Positions 14,461-23,248 of a stretch of DNA of 64,000 nucleotides are shown here, one piece after another. Numbering within the stretch: position 1 is the first letter of the stretch; each line of letters starts with the position of its first letter. The translations under genes were made by a program, and so were the position numbers. The notes under the pieces are model-generated. The model was given only the letters and a program-made list of their open reading frames with translations, had not been told where the DNA came from and ran no database searches. This stretch comes from Halorarius halobius (lineage in GTDB: Archaea > Halobacteriota > Halobacteria > Halobacteriales > Haloarculaceae): positions 2,191,227 through 2,255,226 of the forward strand of contig NZ_CP101161.1 of NCBI RefSeq assembly GCF_024298865.1, written 5' to 3'.

Positions 14461-14847
14461 TTACTCGCCGCCCCGGATGAGCCCGTCCCACGACCCCGTC
14501 AGCACCGTCTCGTCGTCGTCCTCGCGGACGTACGTCAGGTCGGCGGCCACCTCCAGGTCGCCGTCGCGTTCCTCGACCGAGGTGAACGTCGTCTCGCACC
14601 GCACCGTCTCGCCCGTGTACACCGGCCGACGGAACTCGTAGGTCATCGTCCGCGCGAGCACGTTGTACCGGCCGCCGATCTCCGTGGCGAGACTCGCCGT
14701 CAACAGCCCGTGGACCAGCAGTCGCCCCTGCTCGTCGGCCTCCAGATGGTGGTCGCCGCGGTCGCCCGTCGTCTCGGCGAACTGCTCGACGTCCGCTTTC
14801 TCGAACGTCCGGGTCGCGGTGACCGTCTCGCCCTCCTCGGGACGCAT
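14461..14847 (-). CDS. MaoC-like hotdog dehydratase-family protein
   Basis: A 128-residue single hotdog domain: FAETTGDRGDHHLE (residues about 23-36) is the (R)-hydratase motif, with Asp and His in the expected places (D-x4-H), followed by VHGLLTASLATEIGG. Family members hydrate enoyl-CoA or bind thioesters. It lies three bases from the winged-helix gene that precedes it and may share its transcript. The substrate is unknown. Confidence 0.8.
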   Translation of the reverse strand: MRPEEGETVTATRTFEKADVEQFAETTGDRGDHHLEADEQGRLLVHGLLTASLATEIGGRYNVLARTMTYEFRRPVYTGETVRCETTFTSVEERDGDLEVAADLTYVREDDDETVLTGSWDGLIRGGE

Positions 14848-14849
14848 CC

Positions 14850-15131
14850 TCAGAACACGTAGGGGTCGTCCGCGCCCGCCTGCTCGGGCACGAACCACTC
14901 GTCGTCGGTGTCGCGCTCGACCTCGCCGCTGGCCCGGAGCGCCTCCAGTCGGTCCTCGGCCTCGTCCTCGGGGAGGCCGACGGCCGCCGCCACGCTCCGG
15001 GTCGTGAGGCCGTCGCTACGCTCCACGACCTGCAACACCTCGTCGCCGGGCACCTCGTCGTCGAACTCGCCGGCGTTTCCGCCGAACTCCCCACCGCTGT
15101 CGTCGAACTCGCCGAACTCCTCGTCGTGCAT
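14850..15131 (-). CDS. Small winged-helix-like protein
   Basis: A 93-residue protein with an Asp/Glu/Gly/Phe-rich N-terminus (MHDEEFGEFDDSGGEFGGN) and a predicted winged helix at about 38-82 (VLQVVERSDGLTTRSVAAAVGLPEDEAEDRLEALRASGEVER). It is probably a haloarchaeal DNA-binding or protein-interaction module. An upstream in-frame ATG at 15158 is possible but the acidic region starts here. Confidence 0.6.
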   Translation of the reverse strand: MHDEEFGEFDDSGGEFGGNAGEFDDEVPGDEVLQVVERSDGLTTRSVAAAVGLPEDEAEDRLEALRASGEVERDTDDEWFVPEQAGADDPYVF

Positions 15132-15203
15132 ACCCGGCACTCGCCGGTGGGGGTACAAGAACCTGTCGCGGTGGGCCCGGGCCCCGTCTCCCGGCCCGGC
15201 GTC

Positions 15204-15851
15204 TCAGACCCGCTCGTCGATGGCCGCCTCCACCTCGTCCCACACCTCGTCGGGAGTGCCCTCGCCGTCGACCTCCGCGAACGCGTCGCTCCCGCGGTAG
15301 TACTCGATGACCGGCTCGGTGTTCTCGCGGAACACCCGGAGCCGTTCGCGCACTGTCTCCTCGGTGTCGTCCTCGCGCTGAATCAGGTCGGCGCCACACT
15401 CGTCGCAGACGCCCTCGGTCTCCGGCTGGTCGAACTCGACGTGGTAGTTGGCGCCACACTCCGGGCAGACCCGGCGACCGGTCAGCCGGTCGACCAGTTC
15501 CGCCTCGCTCACGTCGAACACGAGCACAGCATCGAGGTCGGTCCGCTCGTCGAGAAACTCCGCCTGCTCGAGGTTCCGGGGGTAGCCGTCGAGGACGAAC
15601 CCGTCGGCCTCTCCGAGCGCGGTGACGACGATTTCGTTGACCACCTCGTCGGGCACGAGTTCGCCGGCGTCCATGTACGCACCCGGCGTGTCGTACTCCA
15701 GACCGAGGTCGGAGATGTCCATCCCCTTGTTCGCGCGGAGCGCGTCGCCGGTCGTGATGTGGTCGACGCCGTACTCCTCGACGATTCGCTTGCTCTGTGT
15801 CCCCTTGCCTGCGCCCGGGGCGCCGAGCAGCAGCACGTGCGGTTGGCTCAT
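15204..15851 (-). CDS. adk: Adenylate kinase with zinc lid
   Basis: A 215-residue protein. Walker A is GAPGAGKGT (10-18), the AMP site is TTGDALRAN (33-41), and LDGYPRN (88-93) is the family signature. The lid contains CPEC (129-132) and CDEC (149-152), a four-Cys zinc site. It interconverts ATP, AMP and ADP. It is the long-form kinase of the bacterial type, as is normal in haloarchaea. The very long open frame upstream of ATG 15851 is antisense to the methyltransferase gene and was not used. Confidence 0.93.
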   Translation of the reverse strand: MSQPHVLLLGAPGAGKGTQSKRIVEEYGVDHITTGDALRANKGMDISDLGLEYDTPGAYMDAGELVPDEVVNEIVVTALGEADGFVLDGYPRNLEQAEFLDERTDLDAVLVFDVSEAELVDRLTGRRVCPECGANYHVEFDQPETEGVCDECGADLIQREDDTEETVRERLRVFRENTEPVIEYYRGSDAFAEVDGEGTPDEVWDEVEAAIDERV

Positions 15852-15911
15852 ACCGGCGGCTTCACCGCCCCGACCTAAAGCTTTGAAGAAACGGGCCCGA
15901 CTTGCGGACGT

Positions 15912-16565
15912 ATGCCGAACCCCGAGGACTCGACGGACCGGGACGACGCTCACAGCCGCGAGACGTCCGCCGTCGACGACCCCGCCCGGCGCACGCGCCG
16001 CACCTACGAGACCGTCGCCGAACGGTACCACGAACGCACCGGCGACATCGACGCGCTCGTCCCGGAGGTCGAGCGGCTCTGCGAGCGGCTCCCCGACTCG
16101 CCGCGCGTGCTCGATGCCGGCTGTGGCCCGGGACGGGACGCCGCCCACCTCCGGGACGCGGGCGCCCGCGTCGTCGGCCTTGACGTCGCGGCCGCGCAGT
16201 TGCACCTCGGCCGCGAGGAGGCCCCCGGCGCCCGATTTGCGCAAGGGGACCTCCGGGCGCTCCCGCTCGCCACCGACAGCGTCGACGGCGTCTGGGCCGC
16301 CGCCTCCCTCCTCCACGTCCCCCGCGAAGATGTCGACGCGGCGCTGTCGGAACTCCACCGCGTCACCCGCCCCGGCGGCGCGCTGTTCGCGTCGCTGAAG
16401 CCCGGCGACGGTGACGAACTCACCCACGGCTACGGCACCGACGAGGGCCGCTACTTCGTGTTCCACGACCCGGAGACGTTCGCCGACCGCGTGCGCGACG
16501 CTGGCTTCGCGGTCGACCGCCTCGACGTCGAGGCCGACTGGTTCCGGCTGTCGGCCACCGCGTGA
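15912..16565 (+). CDS. SAM-dependent methyltransferase, class I
   Basis: A 217-residue protein with motif [10 protein letters not shown] (66-74), an acidic residue after the second strand (VVGLDVA) and [24 protein letters not shown] as motifs II-III. After the core follow [16 protein letters not shown]-type sequence and a Tyr/Phe-rich end. It resembles small-molecule (UbiE/Tellurite-type) methyltransferases; the substrate is unknown. It is divergent from adk with 60 bases between. Confidence 0.85.
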   Translation: MPNPEDSTDRDDAHSRETSAVDDPARRTRRTYETVAERYHERTGDIDALVPEVERLCERLPDSPRVLDAGCGPGRDAAHLRDAGARVVGLDVAAAQLHLGREEAPGARFAQGDLRALPLATDSVDGVWAAASLLHVPREDVDAALSELHRVTRPGGALFASLKPGDGDELTHGYGTDEGRYFVFHDPETFADRVRDAGFAVDRLDVEADWFRLSATA

Positions 16566-16605
16566 GACGCGAGGTGTTTTGCCCACCCGCCTCTGAGTCT
16601 CCACC

Positions 16606-16959
16606 ATGTCCGACCCGGCGACCGACCCCGACGCCCGCCGGACGGCCATCGTCCGCGCGGTGATGGCCCACCGGCGGGAGGCCGGCGACCCCGTCGCGTT
16701 CCACGCGTGCGACGAGCGCGTCCGCTACGACGACCGCCTGCTCGAACTCGGGGTCTCCGACGCCCAGCGCGAGCGGCTCGACGCCCTGCTCGACGACTAC
16801 CCCGTGTTCAAGCTCAAACAGCCGGAGACGCGGACGGCGCCCGACGGAACCGTGTTCGTCGCCGCCATCGCCGACCCCAAACATCTGGCTGACTTCCTCG
16901 AGGACTGCTTCCGGCAGGTGTACGGCCACGGTGAGGGGTACGCGCTGACGGTGGCGTAG
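16606..16959 (+). CDS. Conserved-looking haloarchaeal protein
   Basis: A 117-residue protein. The first half is helical and charged; the second half has strands ([40 protein letters not shown]). No motif of a known family is visible. The ATG follows a promoter-like GTGTTTTGC about 28 bases before it. A cytoplasmic role is likely as there is no signal or TM segment. Confidence 0.7.
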   Translation: MSDPATDPDARRTAIVRAVMAHRREAGDPVAFHACDERVRYDDRLLELGVSDAQRERLDALLDDYPVFKLKQPETRTAPDGTVFVAAIADPKHLADFLEDCFRQVYGHGEGYALTVA

Positions 16960-17017
16960 TCGCAGGAGGGAACACTTTTGCCGTCGCCGTCTGGTGGTCG
17001 ACACGTCGAACGACCGC

Positions 17018-18571
17018 ATGGACTTCGCGTACGCCGGCCGGGACGCGCCAGTCGACGTCCCGTCGAGTCTGAGCTTCACCGGGACGGTGCTGAAACACCT
17101 GGCGCTCGCGCCGCTGTTCCCGCTCGCCGTAGCGGTCCGCTACGGCGAATCGGTGGTGCCGTTCCTGGCGGCCAGCGCCGTCTTCGCCGTCGTCGGGGTG
17201 GGGCTCGAACGGCTCCGCGACGACCGGGAACTCGGCCACCGCGAGGCACTGCTTCTGGTGAGTCTGACGTGGCTTCTCGTCCCCGTGCTCGGGACCGTCC
17301 CGTATCTCGTCGCCGGAAACGGCACCGTCGCGCACCCGGTGAACGCGCTGTTCGAGTCGATGTCCGGGTTCACGACGACTGGCGCGACCGTCCTCCAGGA
17401 AATCTCCTTCGAGCGCCACTCCCGCTCGATACTGATGTGGCGGCAGTTCACCCAGTGGCTCGGCGGGATGGGCATCCTCGTTCTCATGGTCGCCATCCTC
17501 TCGGAGCTGGCGGTCGGTGGCGCACAGCTCATCAACGAGGAGGCGCCGGGCGTCTCAATCGACAAGCTTCGCCCGCGCATCCAGGAGACCGCCCGCGTGC
17601 TCTGGTCAATCTACCTCGGGTTCACCCTGCTCGCGGTGCTCGTCTACTACGGGCTCCACCTCCTCGGCGTCGCGCCGAACATGGACCTCTACAACGCCGT
17701 CGCGCACGCGCTCACCTCGCTTCCCACCGGCGGCTTCTCGCCGGAAGCGCGTAGCGTCGAGGCGTTTTCGCCGGCCGTCCAGTGGGCCGTCATGCTGTTC
17801 ATGCTCGTCGCGGGGACGAACTTCGCTTTGTTCTGGTACGTCCGCGTCGGCCAGCCCCGGCGGCTGGTCGAGAACAGCGAGTTCCGGAGCTACCTGCTCG
17901 CGATGGGCGTCGTCGGGGTGCTGTTGGCCGCCCTGCTGTACACGGGCGTCGGGCTGGCGACGACGCCGGCGAACGTCGCGCCCATCCAGGGCGCGGCCGA
18001 AGACGCGCTCCGGCACGCGCTGTTCCAGACGCTCGCCATCGTCACGACGACGGGCTACGCGAGCATGGACTTCAACGCCTGGAGCGAGGTGGGGAAACTG
18101 GTCCTGCTGTTCGCGATGTTTCTCGGCGGCTCCGCGGGTTCGGCGGCCGGGTCCGTGAAGATAATCCGCTGGTACGTCGTGACCCGTGCGGTCGGCCGGG
18201 AGCTGTTCACCACCGTCCACCCCGAGGCCGTCGAGCCGATACGGATGTCCGACGCCGTCATCGACGAGGAGACGGTCCGTGACGTGCTCGCCTTCGTCCT
18301 GCTGTTCGGGTTCCTGTTCGTCGTCTCGACGGTCCTGCTGTATCTCGACGCGCTCCGGGTCGGCCTCGAGTTTTCGGCGCTGGAGGCCACGAGCGCCACC
18401 ATCGCCACGCTCGGCAACGTCGGCCCGGGCTTCGGGCTCACCGGCCCGATGAACAACTTCCGGCCGTTTTCGGACGTCGCGAAGCTCTACATGGTGTTTC
18501 TGATGTGGATAGGTCGCCTGGAGATTCTCTCGGTGCTCGTCGTGTTCACGCCCACCTACTGGCGCACCTGA
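17018..18571 (+). CDS. trkH: TrkH-type potassium uptake channel subunit
   Basis: About 517 residues with at least ten TM segments and four selectivity-filter loops: SGFTTTGATV, LPTGGFSPE, TTTGYASMD and LGNVGPGFG. This four-loop pattern identifies the TrkH/KtrB superfamily, which takes up K+ with a cytosolic TrkA NAD-binding partner. Potassium is the main compatible solute of haloarchaea. A promoter-like ACACTTTTG at 16973-16980 lies about 40 bases upstream of the ATG at 17018; a GTG at 16994 in the same frame is closer to it but less likely. No trkA is in the window. Confidence 0.9.
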   Translation: MDFAYAGRDAPVDVPSSLSFTGTVLKHLALAPLFPLAVAVRYGESVVPFLAASAVFAVVGVGLERLRDDRELGHREALLLVSLTWLLVPVLGTVPYLVAGNGTVAHPVNALFESMSGFTTTGATVLQEISFERHSRSILMWRQFTQWLGGMGILVLMVAILSELAVGGAQLINEEAPGVSIDKLRPRIQETARVLWSIYLGFTLLAVLVYYGLHLLGVAPNMDLYNAVAHALTSLPTGGFSPEARSVEAFSPAVQWAVMLFMLVAGTNFALFWYVRVGQPRRLVENSEFRSYLLAMGVVGVLLAALLYTGVGLATTPANVAPIQGAAEDALRHALFQTLAIVTTTGYASMDFNAWSEVGKLVLLFAMFLGGSAGSAAGSVKIIRWYVVTRAVGRELFTTVHPEAVEPIRMSDAVIDEETVRDVLAFVLLFGFLFVVSTVLLYLDALRVGLEFSALEATSATIATLGNVGPGFGLTGPMNNFRPFSDVAKLYMVFLMWIGRLEILSVLVVFTPTYWRT

Positions 18572-18654
18572 ACGCGAGGGCGACGCGGTTCGCGTGACCG
18601 AACGCGGATGGCCGGCTCCCGTACCTACTTTCCGGCGGCGGCCGAACGCCGTCC

Positions 18655-19473
18655 ATGGACTCGGTTACCGTGCAGGGCGTCGACGTGCCCGCGCTCGGCC
18701 TCGGGACGTGGCGGCTCACCGGCGAGCAGTGTTACGCCACCGTTTCGGCGGCACTGCAGGCGGGCTACCGCCACGTCGACACCGCGCAGGCGTACGGCAA
18801 CGAACGGCAGGTGGGCGACGCGCTCGGGGACAGCGAGGTGGCCCGCGAGGAGGTGTTCCTGACGACGAAACTCGACTGGGGCAACCGCCGCTACGACGAC
18901 GTCCGCCGTTCGGTCGAGGCGTCGCTGGCGCGGCTCGGCACCGACCACGTCGACCTGCTTCTCATCCACCAGCCCCACCCGACGGTGCCGCTCGCGGAGA
19001 CGCTCGACGCGATGAACGACCTCGTCGCCGCCGGCAAAGTCGACCACGTCGGCGTCTCGAACTTCGACGTCGACCGGCTCCACCGCGCCCGCGAACTGTC
19101 GGACGCGCCCGTGCTGACGAACCAGGTGCAGTTCTCGCCGTACTGGCTCCAGACAGAACTGCTCGACTACTGTGACATCCACGACGTCATGCTGACTGCG
19201 TACAGCCCGCTCGCGCACGGGGGACTGGTCGACGACCCCGTCCTCGCGGAGGTCGGCCGCCGCTACGACAAGACGGCCGCACAGGTCGCACTCAGGTGGG
19301 TGCTCCAGCACCCGAACGTCGCTACCGTCCCGAAGGCCACCTCCCGCGAGCATCTGGAAGCGAACCTGGACGTGTTCGACTTCGAACTCACGCCGGCCGA
19401 GATGCGTCGGGTCCGCCGACCGAACAAGGGGAAGGCGCTGTGGGGGATGGTCCGCGGCTCGCTCCCGGTGTGA
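18655..19473 (+). CDS. Aldo/keto reductase
   Basis: A 272-residue protein with the full catalytic tetrad: Asp42 and Tyr47 (HVDTAQAYGNE), Lys72 (TTKLDWG) and His105 (LIHQPHP). The NADPH-binding end has VPKATSREHLEANLDVFDFEL. It reduces carbonyl compounds with NADPH; the substrate cannot be deduced. It stands alone between trkH and a beta-lactamase-fold gene. Confidence 0.9.
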   Translation: MDSVTVQGVDVPALGLGTWRLTGEQCYATVSAALQAGYRHVDTAQAYGNERQVGDALGDSEVAREEVFLTTKLDWGNRRYDDVRRSVEASLARLGTDHVDLLLIHQPHPTVPLAETLDAMNDLVAAGKVDHVGVSNFDVDRLHRARELSDAPVLTNQVQFSPYWLQTELLDYCDIHDVMLTAYSPLAHGGLVDDPVLAEVGRRYDKTAAQVALRWVLQHPNVATVPKATSREHLEANLDVFDFELTPAEMRRVRRPNKGKALWGMVRGSLPV

Positions 19474-19505
19474 CCGTATAAGTGTATCCGCGCTGAAACG
19501 GGCGT

Positions 19506-20189
19506 ATGGTCACCGAACTACGGGAGGGGGTGTGGCGCATCGACTGCGGGATGGTCAACGCCTACCTCGCGGACGACGACGGCGTGCTCACGCTCGTCGA
19601 CGCGGGCACGCCCCGCGACGCCGGCACCATCCGGCGCGCCGTCGAGGACGCCGGCTTCATTCTCGGGGACATCGAGCGCGTCCTCTTGACGCACTACGAC
19701 CTCGACCACGTCGGCGCGCTCGGGAAACTCGGCACCGACGCCACCGTCTACATGGGTGCCGGCGACGTGGGCTTTTACGTCGGCGACGAGAAGCCGCCGC
19801 TGGCGTACCACAAGGGGGCGTTCCAGCGGCTCGCGGGCCTGCTCGTCACGCGGCCGGGCGTCAGCGTCGAGAGCGTCAGCGACGGCGACGAAATCGGCTC
19901 GTTCACGGCCTACCACACGCCCGGCCACACGCCCGGACACACGGCGTACGTCAGCGAGGAGTTGAGCGTCGCGTTCGTGGGCGACCTCGTCCGGGAGTCG
20001 GGCGGTCGACTGGAGCCGTCGCCGTGGCACCTCAGCTACGACACCGAGCGGGTCCGCGAGTCCATCCATTACCTGGCGGACGCGGAACCGGCCGTGGAGG
20101 TGCTGGGGATGGGCCACGGCACGCCGTTCGTGACGGACGGGGCCGTGCGGCTCGCAGAACTGGGCGAGGCAATCGAGGCGACCGACTAA
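19506..20189 (+). CDS. Metallo-beta-lactamase-fold hydrolase
   Basis: A 227-residue protein. LTHYDLDHVG (61-70) is the metal motif with Asp in place of the second His; the further His in HTPGHTPGHTAYV and Asp in VGDLVRES complete the site, and GMGHG lies near the end. This is the glyoxalase-II-like branch, which cleaves thioesters or lactones. A TATA-like GTATAAG lies about 25 bases before the ATG. The substrate is unknown. Confidence 0.85.
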   Translation: MVTELREGVWRIDCGMVNAYLADDDGVLTLVDAGTPRDAGTIRRAVEDAGFILGDIERVLLTHYDLDHVGALGKLGTDATVYMGAGDVGFYVGDEKPPLAYHKGAFQRLAGLLVTRPGVSVESVSDGDEIGSFTAYHTPGHTPGHTAYVSEELSVAFVGDLVRESGGRLEPSPWHLSYDTERVRESIHYLADAEPAVEVLGMGHGTPFVTDGAVRLAELGEAIEATD

Positions 20190-20518
20190 GCCGCCGCGTC
20201 GGCGACTTCCTCGGCGACGAACGACGGCTCCAGTAGCTCGGGGTCGAGGATGTGGCCGGCCTGCCCCTTGGCGAACTCCGGCAGGGAGTCGTGGGCGTAC
20301 ACGACGACGCGCACGCCGGGGTTCAGGTCCTTGGCGACGGGAATCGAGGTGGCCAGCCCCACGTCCGTCACCACGAGCACGTCGGCGTCGACGATGCCGG
20401 CCTCCTCGAGCGCCGGCCGGTCGGCCGTCCCCTCCGCCCGCGCAACGTCGACCCCCTCGTCGGTCAGGGCCTCGCCCAGTCCCTCGGTGTCGGCCCCGGC
20501 GATGACTGCTCGCGTCAT
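20186..20518 (-). CDS. Haloarchaeal Rossmann-like protein (DUF7126 type)
   Basis: A 110-residue protein with a flavodoxin/TrkA-N-like alternation of strands and helices: TRAVIAGADTEGLGEALTDEGV, then DVLVVTDVGLATSIPVAKDLNPGVRVVVYAHDSLPEFAKGQAGHILDP. Relatives in haloarchaeal genomes have been labelled CTP synthetase, which this sequence does not support, as it has no glutaminase or kinase motif. It probably binds a nucleotide or ligand. Its stop overlaps that of the convergent hydrolase gene. Confidence 0.65.
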   Translation of the reverse strand: MTRAVIAGADTEGLGEALTDEGVDVARAEGTADRPALEEAGIVDADVLVVTDVGLATSIPVAKDLNPGVRVVVYAHDSLPEFAKGQAGHILDPELLEPSFVAEEVADAAA

Positions 20519-20620
20519 ATCTCGACTCTGCCGACCCGCGGGCTTAAGGGTTGTCTCACCCGTGTCAGCAGTTCCCGTGGGCGGTGGTCCTTTTTTGACC
20601 CCGCACGTCCTCCTCCCCGT

Positions 20621-21802
20621 ATGGACGCGCCCGACATCGACGAACTGACGCCGCCGGACCGGACGCTGATGGGTCCGGGTCCCAGCGACGTACACCCCCG
20701 CGTACTGCGGGCGATGGCGACGCCGCTGGTCGGCTACCTCGACCCCTCGTTCGTCGAGGTGATGGACGACGTACAGCGAGGCCTCCGCTACCTGTTCCAG
20801 ACGGACAACGAGCACACGCTGGCCGTCTCCGGCACCGGGTCGGCGGCGATGGAGTGTGCGTTCGGCAACCTCGTCGAACCGGGCGAGACGGTGCTGGTCC
20901 CCGACAACGGCTACTTCGGCGCCCGGATGGGACAGATGGCCGAGCGCGCGGGCGGCGAGGTGGTCCCGGTGTCGGCGCCGTGGGGCGAACCGCTCGCGGC
21001 CGCCGACGTCGAGGCCGCGCTCGACGACTACCAGCCCAGCGTCGTCGGCCTCGTCCACGGCGAGACATCCACGGGCGTCCGGCAGGGGGAGGTCGACCGA
21101 ATCACTACGGCGGCTCACGAACACGACGCCTGCGTCGTCGTCGACACCGTCGCCTCGCTGGGCGGCGTCGAGTTCCGCACCGACGACTGGGACGTCGACG
21201 TCGTCTACTCCGGCTCGCAGAAATGCCTCTCGGCACCGCCGGGCGCCAGCCCCATCACTTTCTCCGAGCGGGCCGTCGAGAAGATTCGGGCGCGGGACGC
21301 GCCCTCGGACTCCTGGTATCTGGACCTTGAGGGCCTCTGGAGTTACTGGGGCGACGACCCCTCCTATCACCACACGGGGATGACCTCGACGCTGTACGCC
21401 GCCCGCGAGGCCCTCCGGCTGGTCGCCGAGGAGGGCATCGAAGCGAGATGGGACCGCCACAGCCGGATGTCGGCGGCGCTCGTGGCGGGCGTCGAGGCGA
21501 TGGGGCTGGACCTGCGGCCCGCGCCCGCGGACCGCCTGCCGAGTCTCAACGCCGTCTCGATTCCCGACAGCGCCGACGGCGACGCGCTCTGCGACCGGAT
21601 GCTCGAAGCGCACGACATCGAAATCGCCGGCGGGCTCGGCGACCTCTCGGGTGCCATCGTCCGCGTCGGCTGTATGGGCCACTCCGCGCGCCCCTCGAAC
21701 GTGCTGGAGACCGTGGGCGCGCTCGGCCGGTCGCTCGAAGCGCAGGGCGTCGACGTTGATACGGGTGCGGGCGTCGCGGCGACGAACGCCACACTCGAGT
21801 AG
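20621..21802 (+). CDS. PLP-dependent aminotransferase, alanine-glyoxylate/serine type
   Basis: A 393-residue class-V aminotransferase. GPGPSDVHPRVLRAM is the N-terminal signature, the pyridoxal lysine is Lys201 in SGSQKCLSAPPG, and the phosphate site is SGTGSAAMECA. It resembles serine-glyoxylate and serine-pyruvate aminotransferases and probably transfers amino groups between alanine or serine and glyoxylate. The ATG at 20621 lies 26 bases after a clear TTTTTTGA promoter; the longer upstream frame overlaps the convergent gene and was rejected. Confidence 0.88.
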   Translation: MDAPDIDELTPPDRTLMGPGPSDVHPRVLRAMATPLVGYLDPSFVEVMDDVQRGLRYLFQTDNEHTLAVSGTGSAAMECAFGNLVEPGETVLVPDNGYFGARMGQMAERAGGEVVPVSAPWGEPLAAADVEAALDDYQPSVVGLVHGETSTGVRQGEVDRITTAAHEHDACVVVDTVASLGGVEFRTDDWDVDVVYSGSQKCLSAPPGASPITFSERAVEKIRARDAPSDSWYLDLEGLWSYWGDDPSYHHTGMTSTLYAAREALRLVAEEGIEARWDRHSRMSAALVAGVEAMGLDLRPAPADRLPSLNAVSIPDSADGDALCDRMLEAHDIEIAGGLGDLSGAIVRVGCMGHSARPSNVLETVGALGRSLEAQGVDVDTGAGVAATNATLE

Positions 21803-22141
21803 CTACTCCGGCGTCGCGGCGGTCGTGCCCCCGTCACGGAGCGACTCGAAGGCGACGGGGTTCTCCCACAGTTCGCGCAAGGTGGCCGCCGCCAGAAAGC
21901 GGGTCGGCGCGGCGACCCACTCCTCGGTGGCGTCGTCGTGCGGGTCCGGGGCGTCGGTGTCGTGCCACCACGCGACGTAGCGGCCGTCCTCCAGTTCGAC
22001 GGTCGGGAACATCCGACCGTTGACGACCACGTCGATGCGCGTGTCGGGAGCGATGGGCGGCCGCTCGTCGCCGCCGTCGGGCACGATGAGGTCGATGGGG
22101 ACGTGGCTCTCAGTCATGGTCGCGCGGTCCACGCTGCTCAC
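21803..22141 (-). CDS. Hypothetical acidic protein
   Basis: A 112-residue protein with Trp-rich segments (RYVAWWHDTDAPDPHDDATEEWVAAPTRFL). No known family is recognised. The GTG at 22141 lies about 26 bases from a TATA-like CTACAAAAAG on the opposite strand, which fits a leaderless mRNA; an in-frame ATG at 22117 is the alternative. The stop lies directly after the convergent aminotransferase gene. Confidence 0.65.
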   Translation of the reverse strand: MSSVDRATMTESHVPIDLIVPDGGDERPPIAPDTRIDVVVNGRMFPTVELEDGRYVAWWHDTDAPDPHDDATEEWVAAPTRFLAAATLRELWENPVAFESLRDGGTTAATPE

Positions 22142-22286
22142 AGCGGTTCGAAGCGGTCCACCTACAAAAAGACGCGTCGGTCAGGCGTCAGACGCCCGGG
22201 CCCGCGCTCGATTCGAGGGCTCACTCCGTTCGCGGCTGACGGCTCGCGGCTCGCTCCCCTCGCCGCTCGCTCCCGTGGCCTCGCTT

Positions 22287-22330
22287 CGCTCGGCCACGCA
22301 CCGCTCGACCACGCACCGCTCGGCCACGCG
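22287..22330. repeat. Three tandem 15-base repeats at the guaA 3' end
   Basis: CGCTCGGCCACGCAC is repeated at 22287, 22302 (one change) and 22317 (truncated), ending at the guaA stop. The whole gap 22190-22330 is a chain of short CGCTCG-type repeats with small palindromes, probably a transcript end grown by slippage. Confidence 0.6.
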
Positions 22331-23248
22331 TTACTCGTACTCGATGGTCGCGGGCGGCTTGTGGGTCACGTCGTACACCACCCGCGCCACGTTGTCGTTC
22401 TCCCCCGTGATGCGCGACTGGATGCGCTGGAGCGTCTCCCAGTCTATCTCCTGGGCGCGGGCGGTCATCCCGTCGCGGCTCTCGACCGACCGGACCGAGA
22501 CCACCCAGCCGTGGACGCGGTTGTCGCCCTTGACGCCCGTGGCCTTCCCGATGACGGCGCCGAACGCCTGCCACGGCTCGTACTCCTCTAACTCCTCCTC
22601 GACGACGTGACAGGCGTGACGCGCCACCTCCACCTTCTCCTCGGTCACCTCGCCGATGACTCGCACCGCGAGGCCGGGCCCGGGGAACGGCATCCGCTCG
22701 GAGATGATGTCTTCGAGACCGAGTTCCCGCGCGACTTCGCGCACCTCGTCCTTGTAGAGGTCACGCACCGGTTCGACGATGCCCTCGAAGTCGACCACGT
22801 CGGGCAGGCCGCCGACGTTGTGGTGGGACTTGATGTTCCCCTCCGACTCGATGCGGTCGGGGTAGATGGTCCCCTGCACGAGGTAGTCGGCGCCCGCCTC
22901 CGTGGCCTCGCGCTCGAACTCCCGGATGAACTGCTCGCCGATGACGTGGCGCTTCTCCTCGGGGTCGGTGACGCCCTCGAGCGCGCCGAGGAACCGCTCC
23001 TCGGCGTGAACGACGCGCAGGCCGTCCATGAACGCGAACGTCTCCTCGATTTGGTCGGTCTCACCTTTACGCATCAGGCCAGTGTCGACGTACACCGCCG
23101 TCAGATGCTCCCCGATGGCCTCGTGGGTCAGCGCCGCGGCGACCGAGGAGTCGACGCCCCCGGAGAGGGCGATGATGGCCTCCTCGTCGCCCACCTGCTC
23201 GCGAATTTCGGCTTTCGCCTCCTCGATGAACGACTCCGCGTCGACCAT
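22331..23248 (-). CDS. guaA: GMP synthase, ATP-pyrophosphatase subunit B
   Basis: A 305-residue protein with the PP-loop motif SGGVDSS (29-35) and the C-terminal dimerisation domain ending PPATIEYE. There is no glutamine amidotransferase domain, so this is the split archaeal enzyme; the subunit A gene is not in the window. It converts XMP to GMP with ATP and ammonia from its partner. Its ATG overlaps the pyrG stop (ATGA), so the last steps of CTP and GMP synthesis share an operon. Confidence 0.93.
   Translation of the reverse strand: MVDAESFIEEAKAEIREQVGDEEAIIALSGGVDSSVAAALTHEAIGEHLTAVYVDTGLMRKGETDQIEETFAFMDGLRVVHAEERFLGALEGVTDPEEKRHVIGEQFIREFEREATEAGADYLVQGTIYPDRIESEGNIKSHHNVGGLPDVVDFEGIVEPVRDLYKDEVREVARELGLEDIISERMPFPGPGLAVRVIGEVTEEKVEVARHACHVVEEELEEYEPWQAFGAVIGKATGVKGDNRVHGWVVSVRSVESRDGMTARAQEIDWETLQRIQSRITGENDNVARVVYDVTHKPPATIEYE

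Noticed and set aside
20252-20620. N-terminal extension of the aminotransferase
   Set aside because: A clear promoter lies at 20589-20600, the extension is antisense to another gene, and the protein family starts at the ATG at 20621.
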